DNA of 64,000 nt from an uncultured Alphaproteobacteria bacterium. Lineage in GTDB: Bacteria; Pseudomonadota; Alphaproteobacteria; SP197. Positions within the stretch are counted from its first letter, which is position 1, and each line of letters opens with the position of its first letter. The stretch is taken from assembly GCA_943787175.1 (NCBI GenBank), contig CALSLK010000003.1, positions 1 to 64,000 on the forward strand, given 5' to 3'. The translations under genes and the position numbers were made by a program. Below, piece by piece: positions 45,887 to 54,852 of the stretch. Below the pieces are notes generated by a model. The model worked only from the letters and a program-made list of their open reading frames with translations. It was not told the origin of the DNA and ran no database searches.

Positions 45887-47848
45887 GCCATTCACAATTT
45901 CCCCATCTCTTTTCACCTATCGAAATTCGCGGTCACGAAATCAAGAACCGCGTCTTTGTGCCGGGACATAACACCTCGCTGTCGGAGGGGGGGGCGGATC
46001 GGCGATGCTATGATCGCTTATCACGAAGCGCGCATGAAGGGCGGCGTGGGTATGATCATGACCGAGGTGCACTGTGTGCACCCCACATACATGCCTCTGG
46101 GTCGTGCCTGGGCCTCAAACGACGACTGCCTGCCGGGTCTAAAACGTCTGGGCCAGAAGGGGCGCGACTATGGTGTGAAGGTCATCGGCCAGGTCTTTCA
46201 TCCAGGACGGGTTGCGGCTGCTTCGATCGACGGCACCAAGATGGTGGCCTACGCGCCGTCCGAAGTGCCCGATGAGATTTACAAGACCGTGCCCACACCC
46301 CTGACGACCGATCTGATTAAGGAAATCGTGACGTCCCATGGCGATGGCGCCGCGCGCATGGCCGAGGCCGGGCTGGATGGTGTCGAGATCATTTCCAGCA
46401 TGGGTTATCTCGCCAGCCAGTTTATCAATCCGCGTCTCAATCGTCGCACCGATGAATACGGCGGCAGCTTCGAGAACCGGATGCGGTTCGTGCGTGAGGT
46501 CGCCGCCGATATCCGGGCCAAGGTTGGCAATGATAAGATCCTGGGGCTGCGGATTTCGGCCGACGAGATGGATGAGGAAGGCCTCACCATGGAAGAATCG
46601 AGCGCGGCTTGTGCGGCGCTCGATGAAGACGGTGTGCTCGATTATCTCAACATCGTGCTGGGCTCGACCGCGACCTATACGGGGTGGCAGCACATCATAC
46701 CGCACATGCAGTATGACGCCGGCTATACCGGCAAGAAGTCCGGAGAGCTGAAGTCGGCGGTCAAACGTCTGCCGGTGATGATTGCCGGACGTATCAACCA
46801 GCCCCAGATCGCTGAAGAGATTGTTGCGAGCGGGCAGGCCGACCTGGTCGGCATTGTGCGCGGCCACATTGCCGACCCCGAGTTCGTCAACAAGGCACGC
46901 GAGAGCCGGACAGACGATATCCGTGCCTGCATTGCCTGCGATCAGGCCTGCATAGGTCATCGTCTGAAGGGGTTTGCAATCTCCTGCATCCAGCATCCAG
47001 AGACCGGAAGAGAGCTGGATTTCTACGACAAACCGAAGGTGGAAACACCACGCAAGGTGCTGGTGGTCGGTGGCGGGCCTGGCGGCATGAAAGCGGCTGC
47101 GGTCGCTGCTGAGCGTGGTCACGATGTGACACTGATGGAGAAAGCTCCGCACCTGGGTGGGCAGGCGTTGATTGCGCAGCTGTTGCCGGGACGCACGGAG
47201 TTCGGCGGAATCGTCACAAACCTGACGCGCGAATGCGAAATCCATGGCGTCACGATCCGCAAAAACACCGAAGTGACCAAAGAGATCATTGCGGCTGAGG
47301 CGCCCGATGTCGTCATCATGGCGACCGGTGCGGTGGAGCAACGCCCTGACCTGGAGGGCATGGACCAGACCCATGTCGTCGATGCCTGGGCCGTTGCCAA
47401 GGGTACTGCCAATGTTGGCGGCAAGGTGGTTGTCTATGACTGGCATGCCAACTGGATCGGGCTTGGTGTCGCCGAAAAGCTGGCGCGCGACGGCTGTTCC
47501 GTGCGCCTGTGCGTCAACGGACCGATGCCGGGCGAACATCTGCCCATGATGGTGCGCGACGGCTGGATGGGTCAGCTCCACAAGTTCGGTGTGGAGGTCA
47601 TTCCCTATGCACGGTTGTATGGCGCCGATGACACCAGCGTTTTCATGCAGCACGTGACCAGCGGTGAGCCGATCATCTGCGATGATGTCGAGACCCTTGT
47701 TCTGGCCGCCCCGCACAAACGTGAAGCCGGCCTGTGGGAAGAGCTTTATGGCACCGGCGTGGAGCTACACTTGATTGGCGACGCCTTGGCGCCGCGTACG
47801 GCAGAGGAAGCCGTTCTGGAAGGACTGCGTGCGGGGTTTGAGGTGTAA
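45883..47848 (+). CDS. DgcA/StcD-type NADH:flavin oxidoreductase (N-methyl demethylase-like), one frameshift
   Basis: A TIM-barrel FMN domain (PHLFSPIEIRGHEIKNRVF), a [4Fe-4S] motif (CIACDQAC then SCIQHP; C-x2-C-x3-C) and dinucleotide-binding domains (VLVVGGGPGGMKAAAVAAE). This cluster spacing resembles dimethylglycine and N-methylproline demethylases and dienoyl-CoA reductase rather than trimethylamine dehydrogenase, and the covalent-FMN Cys is absent. The frame breaks in a run of eight G (45987-45994); with seven the protein is 654 residues, exactly the length of the next gene's product. TTG 45883 overlaps the Rieske stop. Likely demethylates the Rieske product. Confidence 0.88.
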
Positions 47849-47863
47849 TGATGAGATATCTAT

Positions 47864-47891
47864 GTGTCATCCCGGTCGACCGGGATGACAC
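47864..47891. repeat. 28-bp perfect palindrome inside the demethylase operon
   Basis: GTGTCATCCCGGTC followed directly by its exact reverse complement, between the stop at 47848 and the GTG start at 47919. It would form a loop-poor hairpin in mRNA or a cruciform in DNA. Similar GTCATCCCGG palindromes are common dispersed repeats in alphaproteobacteria. I noticed no second copy in this window. Confidence 0.7.
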
Positions 47892-47918
47892 TTCCTATTC
47901 ATCGTTGAGGTTCGGCCC

Positions 47919-49883
47919 GTGACTCACTTCCCACACCTTTTTCAGCCCATCGAGTTGGGCGGTCTGGAAATCAGGAACCGGGTGATCTTCGGGCCGCATG
48001 GCACCAGTCAGGGTCGGGCACCCGGCACGATGCCCGATCTGGTGGCCTATCACGCGGCGCGGGCCCAAGGCGGCGTCGGGCTCATCATCACTGAGGCCCA
48101 TACGGTTCACGAGAGTTACGAGGTGCGCAACAGCCTGCTTGCGGTCAGCGATGATGACGCCATCCCCGAATTGCGGGAGATGGCCGATGTCGCGCACAAA
48201 CATGGTGCGGCGATGTTTGGCCAGTTGTTCCATCCCGGCCGGGCGGCGGCACATCGGGTGAATGGTGCATTGTTGCCTGCCTACGCGCCTTCGGAGGTGC
48301 CGGATGAACGCCATCACGTGATGCCTGCACCCATGTCACAGGCCATGATCCGCGACATCATCCGTTCCTATGGCGAGGGTGCGCGTCGCATGGCCGAGGC
48401 TGGACTGGACGGCATCGAATACATGATCTCGATGGGGTATCTGCCGGCTCAGTTCGTCAATCCGCGCGCCAATGTGCGGACCGACGAATACGGCGGTAGT
48501 TTTGAGAACCGCTTGCGGTTCGTGCGGGAATCCCTGTCCGCGGTGCGAGCCGGTGTCGACAGCACGACCGTGGTGGGTGTCCGGATTTCGGTCGATGAGC
48601 TCGACCACGGTGGGCTTTCGCCTGACGAAAGTATCGCAATCTCCAAGGCATTGGCCGACGAGGGCCTGATCGATTACGTCAACGTCATCGGCGGGTCCGG
48701 CGCGTCGGTGGGAGGCGCGGTCCACATCGTGCCGCCCATGTTTGTGAAGCAGGGGTATCTGGCGGATGATGCGGCGCGCCTGAAGCAGGCGGTGGGCGTG
48801 CCGACCATGCTGGGCGGACGGATCAACCAGCCCCAGACTGCCGAGCAGATCGTGGCGTCGGGTCAGGCTGACATGGTGTGCCTGGTGCGCGCGCTGATCG
48901 CTGACCCGTTCTTTACGACCAAGGCACGTGATGGAAAGGCCGATGACATCCGTGCCTGCATTGCCTGCAATCAGGCCTGCATCGGGCATCGGCACATGGG
49001 GGCTATTGTCTCCTGTATCCAGCACCCCGAGACCGGGCGGGAACGGACCTTTCCTCACATCAAGGACAAGGCGCAGGAGCGGCGTAAGGTCATGGTCGTC
49101 GGCGGTGGGCCCGGTGGTATGAAAGCTGCTGCTGTCGCGGCCGAGCGAGGACATGCCGTCACGCTGTATGAGAGGGACGCCCAGTTGGGTGGTCAGACCC
49201 GGCTGGCGCAGATGCTGCCGGATCGGGCTGAGTTTGGTGGCATCATCACCAATCTGAGCCGTGAGATGGCGCAATCAGGCGTCACGGTTATGAAGGGCGC
49301 GGCAGTGGACGCCGCCTTGGTGGCTGCTAAAGCACCGGATGTTGTAATCGTGGCGACCGGAGCTGTGCCCTACCTGCCGGCATTAGAAGGGCTGGATGAG
49401 GCCCACGCGGTGGATGCATGGTCTGTCATCAAGGGTGAAGCCAATGTTGGCGGGCGCGTGGTCATTGCCGACTGGCGTTGTGACTGGGTCGGTATGGGCG
49501 TGGCAGAGATGCTGGCCCGCAACGGCTGCCATGTCCGGCTTTATTGCCAGGGTGTCCAGCCCGGCCAGAACCTGCAGGCCTATCTGCGGGATCACTGGAT
49601 CGGTGTGCTTGATGGTCTCGGTGTGGAGACACGCCCCTACACACGCCTGTTCGGGGCCGACAGCGACAGTGTCTATTTCCAGCACATGACCAACGGCGAG
49701 GCTGTTGTGGCCGAAGAGGTCGATACACTGGTGCTGGCGCAGGGACATCGGCGCGAAGCAACACTGCATGACCAGCTTGCTGAGGAATGGGCTGGTGAAC
49801 TGCATCTGATCGGCGATGCCCTGGCGCCACGCACGGCCGAGGAGGCGGTCATGGAAGGTCTTCAGTTGGCGATGGCGGTCTAG
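47919..49883 (+). CDS. DgcA/StcD-type NADH:flavin oxidoreductase (N-methyl demethylase-like)
   Basis: An intact 654-residue paralogue of the preceding flavoprotein. FMN barrel (FPHLFQPIELGGLEIRNRV), cluster motif CIACNQAC with SCIQHPETGRE, and C-terminal VMVVGGGPGGMKAAAVAAE. GTG 47919 has GAGG 8 bp upstream. It is the fourth gene of the operon starting at 43578. Two demethylases downstream of two Rieske oxygenases would allow stepwise removal of three N-methyl groups (for example glycine betaine to dimethylglycine to sarcosine). Its 3' end overlaps the convergent homocysteine methyltransferase by 4 bp. Confidence 0.9.
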   Translation: MTHFPHLFQPIELGGLEIRNRVIFGPHGTSQGRAPGTMPDLVAYHAARAQGGVGLIITEAHTVHESYEVRNSLLAVSDDDAIPELREMADVAHKHGAAMFGQLFHPGRAAAHRVNGALLPAYAPSEVPDERHHVMPAPMSQAMIRDIIRSYGEGARRMAEAGLDGIEYMISMGYLPAQFVNPRANVRTDEYGGSFENRLRFVRESLSAVRAGVDSTTVVGVRISVDELDHGGLSPDESIAISKALADEGLIDYVNVIGGSGASVGGAVHIVPPMFVKQGYLADDAARLKQAVGVPTMLGGRINQPQTAEQIVASGQADMVCLVRALIADPFFTTKARDGKADDIRACIACNQACIGHRHMGAIVSCIQHPETGRERTFPHIKDKAQERRKVMVVGGGPGGMKAAAVAAERGHAVTLYERDAQLGGQTRLAQMLPDRAEFGGIITNLSREMAQSGVTVMKGAAVDAALVAAKAPDVVIVATGAVPYLPALEGLDEAHAVDAWSVIKGEANVGGRVVIADWRCDWVGMGVAEMLARNGCHVRLYCQGVQPGQNLQAYLRDHWIGVLDGLGVETRPYTRLFGADSDSVYFQHMTNGEAVVAEEVDTLVLAQGHRREATLHDQLAEEWAGELHLIGDALAPRTAEEAVMEGLQLAMAV

Positions 49884-50836
49884 CCTTTCAGGGTTGCGCT
49901 GACGGCTGCGATCATCGCGGGAGTCGTGCCGCAACAGCCGCCGATGATGGAAGCGCCCAAACCGGCCCAGCGCTTGGCGCGGTCGGCATAGGCTTGCGGG
50001 GTGACTTGCTCGGTAAAGACCCATTCGCGGCCATCCCAGAAGCCTGTGCGGTTGGGATAGGCACCAAGCGGCCCATCCCATTCAGCACGGATGGCAGGCA
50101 GGATGGTGTCGATTTTATCGATTTCCGAATGCATGGCGCAGATCGCGGTGAGCCCGCTTCCCGCAATACGGCGCACGGTTTCACGAACGGTGTCGATGCC
50201 TGCATCCACCGTGCTGCCCGATGACACATCGGTCAGGATGGCCGTGCCGTTGTCGTCCACGGTGGCGCTCAGTGAAACAACGACCGGCAGGCCAGGTTCC
50301 AAGGCTCGGGGGATCACAGCTTCGATGTCTTCGGCCGTTGCTCCCAGGAATTCGAGTTGAAGAAAGTCGACTCCAGCCTCGGCCAGAATCGAAAGCTGCT
50401 CGTGAAAGTTGGCACTGAGTTGGCCGAGATCGCCTTCACCCCAGATGTACTTGCCATCCACGCTGGCGTAACGCATGGCGCCGTTGCCATAGGCAGAGGC
50501 GGATCCAGCGATCAGAACCTCACGATCCGGTGCTGCCTGCGCGACTGCTTTTCGGGCAAGTGCAACCGACGCAGTGTTCCAGGGCACGATCATCTCGTCA
50601 CGTCCCATCTGGCGCAGGACGTGCGGACCGGTGGAATAGGTGTTGGTGGTGATGATGTCAGCGCCGGCGCGAATGTAATCCTCATGGACCGCACAGACGA
50701 TTTCGGGATGCGTCACACTGCAATCAGCCCACGACGCATCCGATGTTTTTGGCGCGTTACGAGCCTCAAGCTCGGTTCCGTTGGCGCCGTCCAGAACCAG
50801 GAAATCACCTTTGGTGAGGCGTTCGATGAGGGTCAT
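49880..50836 (-). CDS. Homocysteine S-methyltransferase family (BHMT-like)
   Basis: An intact 318-residue zinc-dependent methyltransferase. The N-terminal VLDGANGTELEAR matches the family, and the zinc cysteines are in IGGCCGTTPAMI plus the upstream AICAMHSE Cys. ATG 50834-50836 follows GGAGAG. Such enzymes move a methyl group from betaine, S-methylmethionine or similar donors to homocysteine, giving methionine. Beside a betaine-demethylating operon, a betaine donor is attractive but unproven. A GAAATT-N5-AATTTC dyad lies about 80 bp upstream. Confidence 0.88.
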   Translation of the reverse strand: MTLIERLTKGDFLVLDGANGTELEARNAPKTSDASWADCSVTHPEIVCAVHEDYIRAGADIITTNTYSTGPHVLRQMGRDEMIVPWNTASVALARKAVAQAAPDREVLIAGSASAYGNGAMRYASVDGKYIWGEGDLGQLSANFHEQLSILAEAGVDFLQLEFLGATAEDIEAVIPRALEPGLPVVVSLSATVDDNGTAILTDVSSGSTVDAGIDTVRETVRRIAGSGLTAICAMHSEIDKIDTILPAIRAEWDGPLGAYPNRTGFWDGREWVFTEQVTPQAYADRAKRWAGLGASIIGGCCGTTPAMIAAVSATLKG

Positions 50837-50917
50837 GTTCGGCTCTCCTTGGTCCGGTATGATTGTGACATGCCAGCTAGGGCTGGTGAATGCGCCGGTG
50901 ATTGAAGGTGCCAATTG

Positions 50918-50934
50918 GAAATTTCAGCAATTTC
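50918..50934. promoter_or_regulatory. Inverted repeat GAAATT-N5-AATTTC in a divergent promoter region
   Basis: A perfect 6-bp dyad between the homocysteine methyltransferase gene (start 50836, minus) and the SAM methyltransferase gene (start 51002, plus). It shares half-sites with the 43458-43481 repeat, though the spacer is 5 rather than 10 bp. Confidence 0.45.
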
Positions 50935-51001
50935 TATGCGGCCATAAGGGCTTATGGCAAGCTTGCATCAGGTAACCCATGCGACTTTGCGGGAGCAACT
51001 G

Positions 51002-51625
51002 ATGAGCGACCATCTGAATCTGGCGAAGCTCTACAACGCAAGCAATCTCGAGGAGTTGCGCGAGGCCTATGACGCTTGGGCCAAGACTTATGATCAGCAG
51101 ATCATGGTCGATTACGGTTGGTTGGGGCCGGGCCTGATTGTCGAACAGGTGAGGCCGTTGCTGAAGGATGAGGCCGCGATCCTGGATGCCGGTGCCGGGA
51201 CCGGCGCGGTGGGCCTGGCCGCGCGTGACGCCGGTTTCCCGACACTGGATGCGATGGACCTTTCCCTGGACATGCTCGAGATTGCGCGGGAACACGGAAT
51301 CTACCGTGACGTCCGGGTCGGAGTATTGGGCGAGCCGCTGGACTATGCGACCGACAGCTATGATGCGGTGCTGAGCGCAGGCGTCTTCACACCTGGACAT
51401 GCCCCGCCTGAAGGTTTCGACGAGTTGATCCGGATCGTGAAGCCGGGTGGAGCGATCTGCTTCACGTTACGTCATGACGTAACACCGCCTGGCTTTCTTG
51501 AAACGTTTGAGCGGATGAAGGAAGAGGGCCTTTGGAAACAGGTTTCTGTGAGTGAGCCGTTCCAGGGCATGCCGGGCGGTGAGCCGGACGTGCGCCATCG
51601 GGTCTGGCTGTTTCTAGTTGTCTGA
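51002..51625 (+). CDS. Class I SAM-dependent methyltransferase
   Basis: An intact 207-residue methyltransferase. SAM motif I is ILDAGAGTGAVGLAARD, with LDAMDLSLDML as motif II and VKPGGAICFTLRH as the post-motif strand. ATG 51002 follows GGGAG. The N-terminal LYNASNLEELREAYDAWAKTYD resembles the WBSCR27-like small methyltransferases. It lies 9 bp before an acyl-CoA dehydrogenase gene and is probably co-transcribed with it. The methyl acceptor is unknown. Confidence 0.87.
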   Translation: MSDHLNLAKLYNASNLEELREAYDAWAKTYDQQIMVDYGWLGPGLIVEQVRPLLKDEAAILDAGAGTGAVGLAARDAGFPTLDAMDLSLDMLEIAREHGIYRDVRVGVLGEPLDYATDSYDAVLSAGVFTPGHAPPEGFDELIRIVKPGGAICFTLRHDVTPPGFLETFERMKEEGLWKQVSVSEPFQGMPGGEPDVRHRVWLFLVV

Positions 51626-51634
51626 GGAAACCTG

Positions 51635-53434
51635 ATGTCGACCGTGTGCAGCAGGCGCGACCTGCAGTTTCTGCTTTATGAAATGCTTGATGCTGGTGGG
51701 CTGGCTCAGCGTGACCGGTACGCCATGCATGATCGTGTTTCGTTTGATGCCGTGATCGATCTGGCGTTCCGGCTGGCTGATGAACAGCTGCAGCCTCATG
51801 CCGCCAAGTCCGATGTTGAGGAGCCCCACGTCGTCGACGGTAAGGTGGTGCAGATTCCCGAAACCGGGGCTGCGTTGGTGCAATTGCGTGATGCCGGTTT
51901 CTTTGCTTCCACCGTGAGCGAAGACCTGGGCGGGATGCAGCTGCCGTTTACGATCGGTCAGGCCTGCGCCGCGCTCTTCAAAGGCGCGAATGTCTCGACG
52001 ACGGGATATCTTCTGTTGACACGTGCGGCCGCCAATCTTTTAGAGGCGCACGGCACCGAAGATCAAAAACGCCGCTACATGATGCCCATGAACGAGGGGC
52101 GGTTCTTTGGCACCATGTGCCTGAGCGAACCCGATGTTGGCTCGTCTTTGGCCGATATCCGCACGCGTGCCACGCCGCGGGGTGACGGCACGTATGCGAT
52201 CAAGGGCAACAAGATGTGGATCTCGGGTGGCGCGCAGGAGATTTCAGAGAACATCGTGCAGCTTGTACTGGCCAAACTTCCCGATGCACCGCCAGGCGTG
52301 AAGGGAATCTCGCTGTTTGTTGTGCCCAAGTATCGGCTGGATGACGATGGTAATCCCGGCGCATGGAACAACATCGAACTTGCGGGCCTGAACCACAAGA
52401 TGGGTTATCGCGGCATTACCAACTGCCTGCTCAATTTCGGCGAGAACGGCGAGACCATCGGTGAGCTGGTGGGTGAACCGCACCGAGGCCTGATCGCCAT
52501 GTTCCACATGATGAACGAGGCACGGATCGGGGTTGGCCTGGGCGCCACGATGTTGGGCTATTCGGGCTACCTCCACGCGTTGAGCTATGCGCGGGAGCGC
52601 AAGCAGGGCAGGCCGCTGGATGGCCGTGACCCGACGACGCCTCCGATCCCCATCATCGAACATCCTGATGTCCGGCGGATGCTGCTGCAGCAAAAGGCCT
52701 ATCTCGAAGGTGGTCTGGCGTTGGGGTTGTGGTGCGGCATGATCGTCGACAATGAAAAGACTGCGGAGAACCAAGAAGCTCGGCGGCATGCCAAGCGTCT
52801 TTTGGACATCATCACGCCAGTGGCGAAAGCCTGGCCCAGTGAGTTCTGTCTGGAAGCCAACAAGCTCGCGATACAGGTTCATGGTGGTTATGGCTACACC
52901 CGCGACTTTCCCGTTGAGCGGCTCTATCGCGACAACCGGCTGAATCCCATCCATGAAGGTACCCAGGGTATCCAGGGCCTCGATCTTCTGGGGCGCAAGG
53001 CGGTGATGGACGATGGTGCCTGTTTTGACGCGCTGTCCCGCGAAATCGAGGTCATGGCATCCGAGTCAGAAGACGCTGGATTTGCTGATGAGGCCTTGGC
53101 GGTCCGGGACGCATGGCGGGAGGTCGGCTCTGCGCTCGAGGCCACAAAGGTGCGATTGGGGGAAGGTCGGATTGCAGCCGCGCTTGCCAGTGCAACGCCT
53201 TTTCTGAACGGGTTCGGGCACATCGTTGTGACCGCCCTGTGGTTGCGACAGGCGGCGATCGCCGGTCGCGCGCTGGGGAACGAAGTTTCAACCGATGACG
53301 CGGCATTCTACCGCGGCAAGATCCAGGCAATGCGTTACATGGTGGCGTACGAACTGGAGCCAGCGCGTGCCTGGCTCAAGACCACGGCAGACGGCGACGC
53401 CACGGTGCTGGAGACTGAACCGGACTGGATGTGA
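51635..53434 (+). CDS. Acyl-CoA dehydrogenase, large type (DmdC-like)
   Basis: An intact 599-residue acyl-CoA dehydrogenase with the C-terminal extension characteristic of the 3-methylmercaptopropionyl-CoA dehydrogenase (DmdC) and related long type. FAD/substrate motifs include CLSEPDVGSSLADIRTRA and KMWISGGAQEIS, with the catalytic Glu expected in NPIHEGTQGIQGLDLLGRK. ATG 51635 follows TGAGGAAA. DmdC acts in dimethylsulfoniopropionate demethylation, which would suit the methylated-osmolyte theme, but no DmdA, DmdB or DmdD gene is present, so a general fatty-acyl role is equally possible. Confidence 0.85.
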   Translation: MSTVCSRRDLQFLLYEMLDAGGLAQRDRYAMHDRVSFDAVIDLAFRLADEQLQPHAAKSDVEEPHVVDGKVVQIPETGAALVQLRDAGFFASTVSEDLGGMQLPFTIGQACAALFKGANVSTTGYLLLTRAAANLLEAHGTEDQKRRYMMPMNEGRFFGTMCLSEPDVGSSLADIRTRATPRGDGTYAIKGNKMWISGGAQEISENIVQLVLAKLPDAPPGVKGISLFVVPKYRLDDDGNPGAWNNIELAGLNHKMGYRGITNCLLNFGENGETIGELVGEPHRGLIAMFHMMNEARIGVGLGATMLGYSGYLHALSYARERKQGRPLDGRDPTTPPIPIIEHPDVRRMLLQQKAYLEGGLALGLWCGMIVDNEKTAENQEARRHAKRLLDIITPVAKAWPSEFCLEANKLAIQVHGGYGYTRDFPVERLYRDNRLNPIHEGTQGIQGLDLLGRKAVMDDGACFDALSREIEVMASESEDAGFADEALAVRDAWREVGSALEATKVRLGEGRIAAALASATPFLNGFGHIVVTALWLRQAAIAGRALGNEVSTDDAAFYRGKIQAMRYMVAYELEPARAWLKTTADGDATVLETEPDWM

Positions 53435-53503
53435 AGTTCCTTTGTTTCAGGCCGGTGCGAGGCTACGATGGCCGGACCAGTTCGATAGTTGGAAGCAAAA
53501 CTC

Positions 53504-54136
53504 GTGGTTCACGCTGTTACCCATGAAGAGTCAGAGGATTCCTGGTCGCTGGGCGCGGAAATTCGGGCGCTTCGCAAGGTCAAGGGTCTGACCCTGATTG
53601 CGTTTTCAGAACGAACCGGCAAATCGATCGGATATCTGAGCCAGGTCGAACGCGATATTACCAAACCATCACACGTGATGCTCCAGACCATCAGTAACGC
53701 GCTGGGCGTGCAGATTGGCTGGTTCTACCCCGCTGATGAAAACGCTGACCCGCGCGAGCAGCGTTATATCGTGCGCAAGAATAGCCGCCGGCGCCTAGCC
53801 TATAGCGACCTTGGTTATACCGATTATTTGGGCATGAAGGACTACCTGCTTTCGCCCAATCTGGAAGGCAGTCAGGCCATGGGCCTGACGACCCTGGAGC
53901 CAGAAGGCTCGACAGGTGACGACGCCTATAGCCACGAAGGCGAAGAATCAGGTTACATCCTGGAAGGCAGTATCGAACTTACCATTGAAGGTGAAACCTT
54001 TGTTCTGGAAGCCGGCGACAGCTATGCCTTCTCGAGCGAACTGTCACACCGCCTCTTCAACGGGGGCAGCAAACGTGCGGCATTTATCTGGTGCAACACC
54101 CCTGTGAACCTGCGCCCCAGCTTCAAAACGGGCTGA
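53504..54136 (+). CDS. XRE-family regulator with cupin sensor domain
   Basis: A 210-residue regulator: N-terminal XRE helix-turn-helix (IRALRKVKGLTLIAFSERTG, then SIGYLSQVERD) and a C-terminal cupin (EGEESGYILEGSIELTIEGE, then SYAFSSELSHRLFN). GTG 53504 is preferred over TTG 53489 because GGAAG lies 8 bp before it. XRE-cupin regulators often control amine, putrescine or amino-acid catabolism. Its targets may be neighbouring divergent promoters such as 50837-51001, which is inference. Confidence 0.88.
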   Translation: MVHAVTHEESEDSWSLGAEIRALRKVKGLTLIAFSERTGKSIGYLSQVERDITKPSHVMLQTISNALGVQIGWFYPADENADPREQRYIVRKNSRRRLAYSDLGYTDYLGMKDYLLSPNLEGSQAMGLTTLEPEGSTGDDAYSHEGEESGYILEGSIELTIEGETFVLEAGDSYAFSSELSHRLFNGGSKRAAFIWCNTPVNLRPSFKTG

Positions 54137-54187
54137 CGAACAAACGCAGACACCAAAAGAACGCTTGCCTTCAGGAATCAGATGCTA

Positions 54188-54223
54188 GAAGGGCCGGACA
54201 TCGAAAATGGAGTCCGGCCCTTC
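54188..54223. terminator. Hairpin between convergent genes
   Basis: A perfect 12-bp stem (GAAGGGCCGGAC, 54188-54199, with 54212-54223) and a 12-nt loop lie between the XRE-cupin gene and the convergent DUF992 gene. No strong T-run follows on either strand. Probably a bidirectional terminator. Confidence 0.6.
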
Positions 54224-54253
54224 AAACTTGGTCTTGTGTCAGGCTGATGTGGC

Positions 54254-54739
54254 TTACTGCACCCGTTTCAGGGTGAGCTGGGCAACACCTGCGGCAATGT
54301 TGAGGCCCTCGCCGCCCTGAACAGACAGCGGCTGCAAAGCAATCGATTCTTCACCGAAGACAAGGGCATTCGCGCCAATGCCATAGCCGGCAGCAATCTC
54401 GGCACTCACACCAGCATACTTGCCGGCCAGACCATCTTCAGGAAGGTCTTCACCAGCCGTGACAACACCCCAGATCATAACGGCGCTTTCGAGATAGCCG
54501 ATATCGATGCCGTAACGTTCGATCTCGCCGGTGTAGTGCTGAATTTCGCCACCTGCGGGCTCGAACTTGCAGCTGACATCACGCGTCGACCCGAAGATGA
54601 AGCTGACGGACCCTTCGACGTCGCAACGCAGGTAACCTGCGCTGGCCGTATCGGTTTCGTGGTCGTCAGCGAAGGCCGCCGGTGCAGCTGCCGCAAGAAA
54701 GGCGGCCGCTGCGGCCGCAGAAACTAATGACTTCTTCAT
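54254..54739 (-). CDS. DUF992 family secreted protein
   Basis: An intact 161-residue protein with a Sec signal peptide (MKKSLVSAAAAAAFLAAAA, cleavage near AFA-DD). The mature part matches DUF992: AGYLRCDVEGSVSFIFGSTR, ERYGIDIGYLESAVMIWGV and GIGANALVFG. ATG 54737-54739 follows GGAGT. DUF992 proteins are small periplasmic or outer-membrane-associated proteins widespread in alphaproteobacteria with no established function. It is a monocistronic unit ending at a hairpin. Confidence 0.9.
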   Translation of the reverse strand: MKKSLVSAAAAAAFLAAAAPAAFADDHETDTASAGYLRCDVEGSVSFIFGSTRDVSCKFEPAGGEIQHYTGEIERYGIDIGYLESAVMIWGVVTAGEDLPEDGLAGKYAGVSAEIAAGYGIGANALVFGEESIALQPLSVQGGEGLNIAAGVAQLTLKRVQ

Positions 54740-54852
54740 GGTGCACTCCTGATGATGAAACCTGCGCTCAGTTATGAAGTGGTTCGTCACATCCTGAGAT
54801 CAACAGGTTGCAGCAGCAATGAGTTCCTTGGGTACGGTGATCACACCTGAAA

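Noticed and set aside
46139-47716. Long minus-strand open frame
   Set aside because: It mirrors the flavoprotein gene on the other strand; its translation shows no family features and is a shadow of high-GC coding.
51635-53434. Calling a DMSP demethylation locus
   Set aside because: Only one DmdC-like gene is present; without dmdA/B/D the pathway assignment is not supported.
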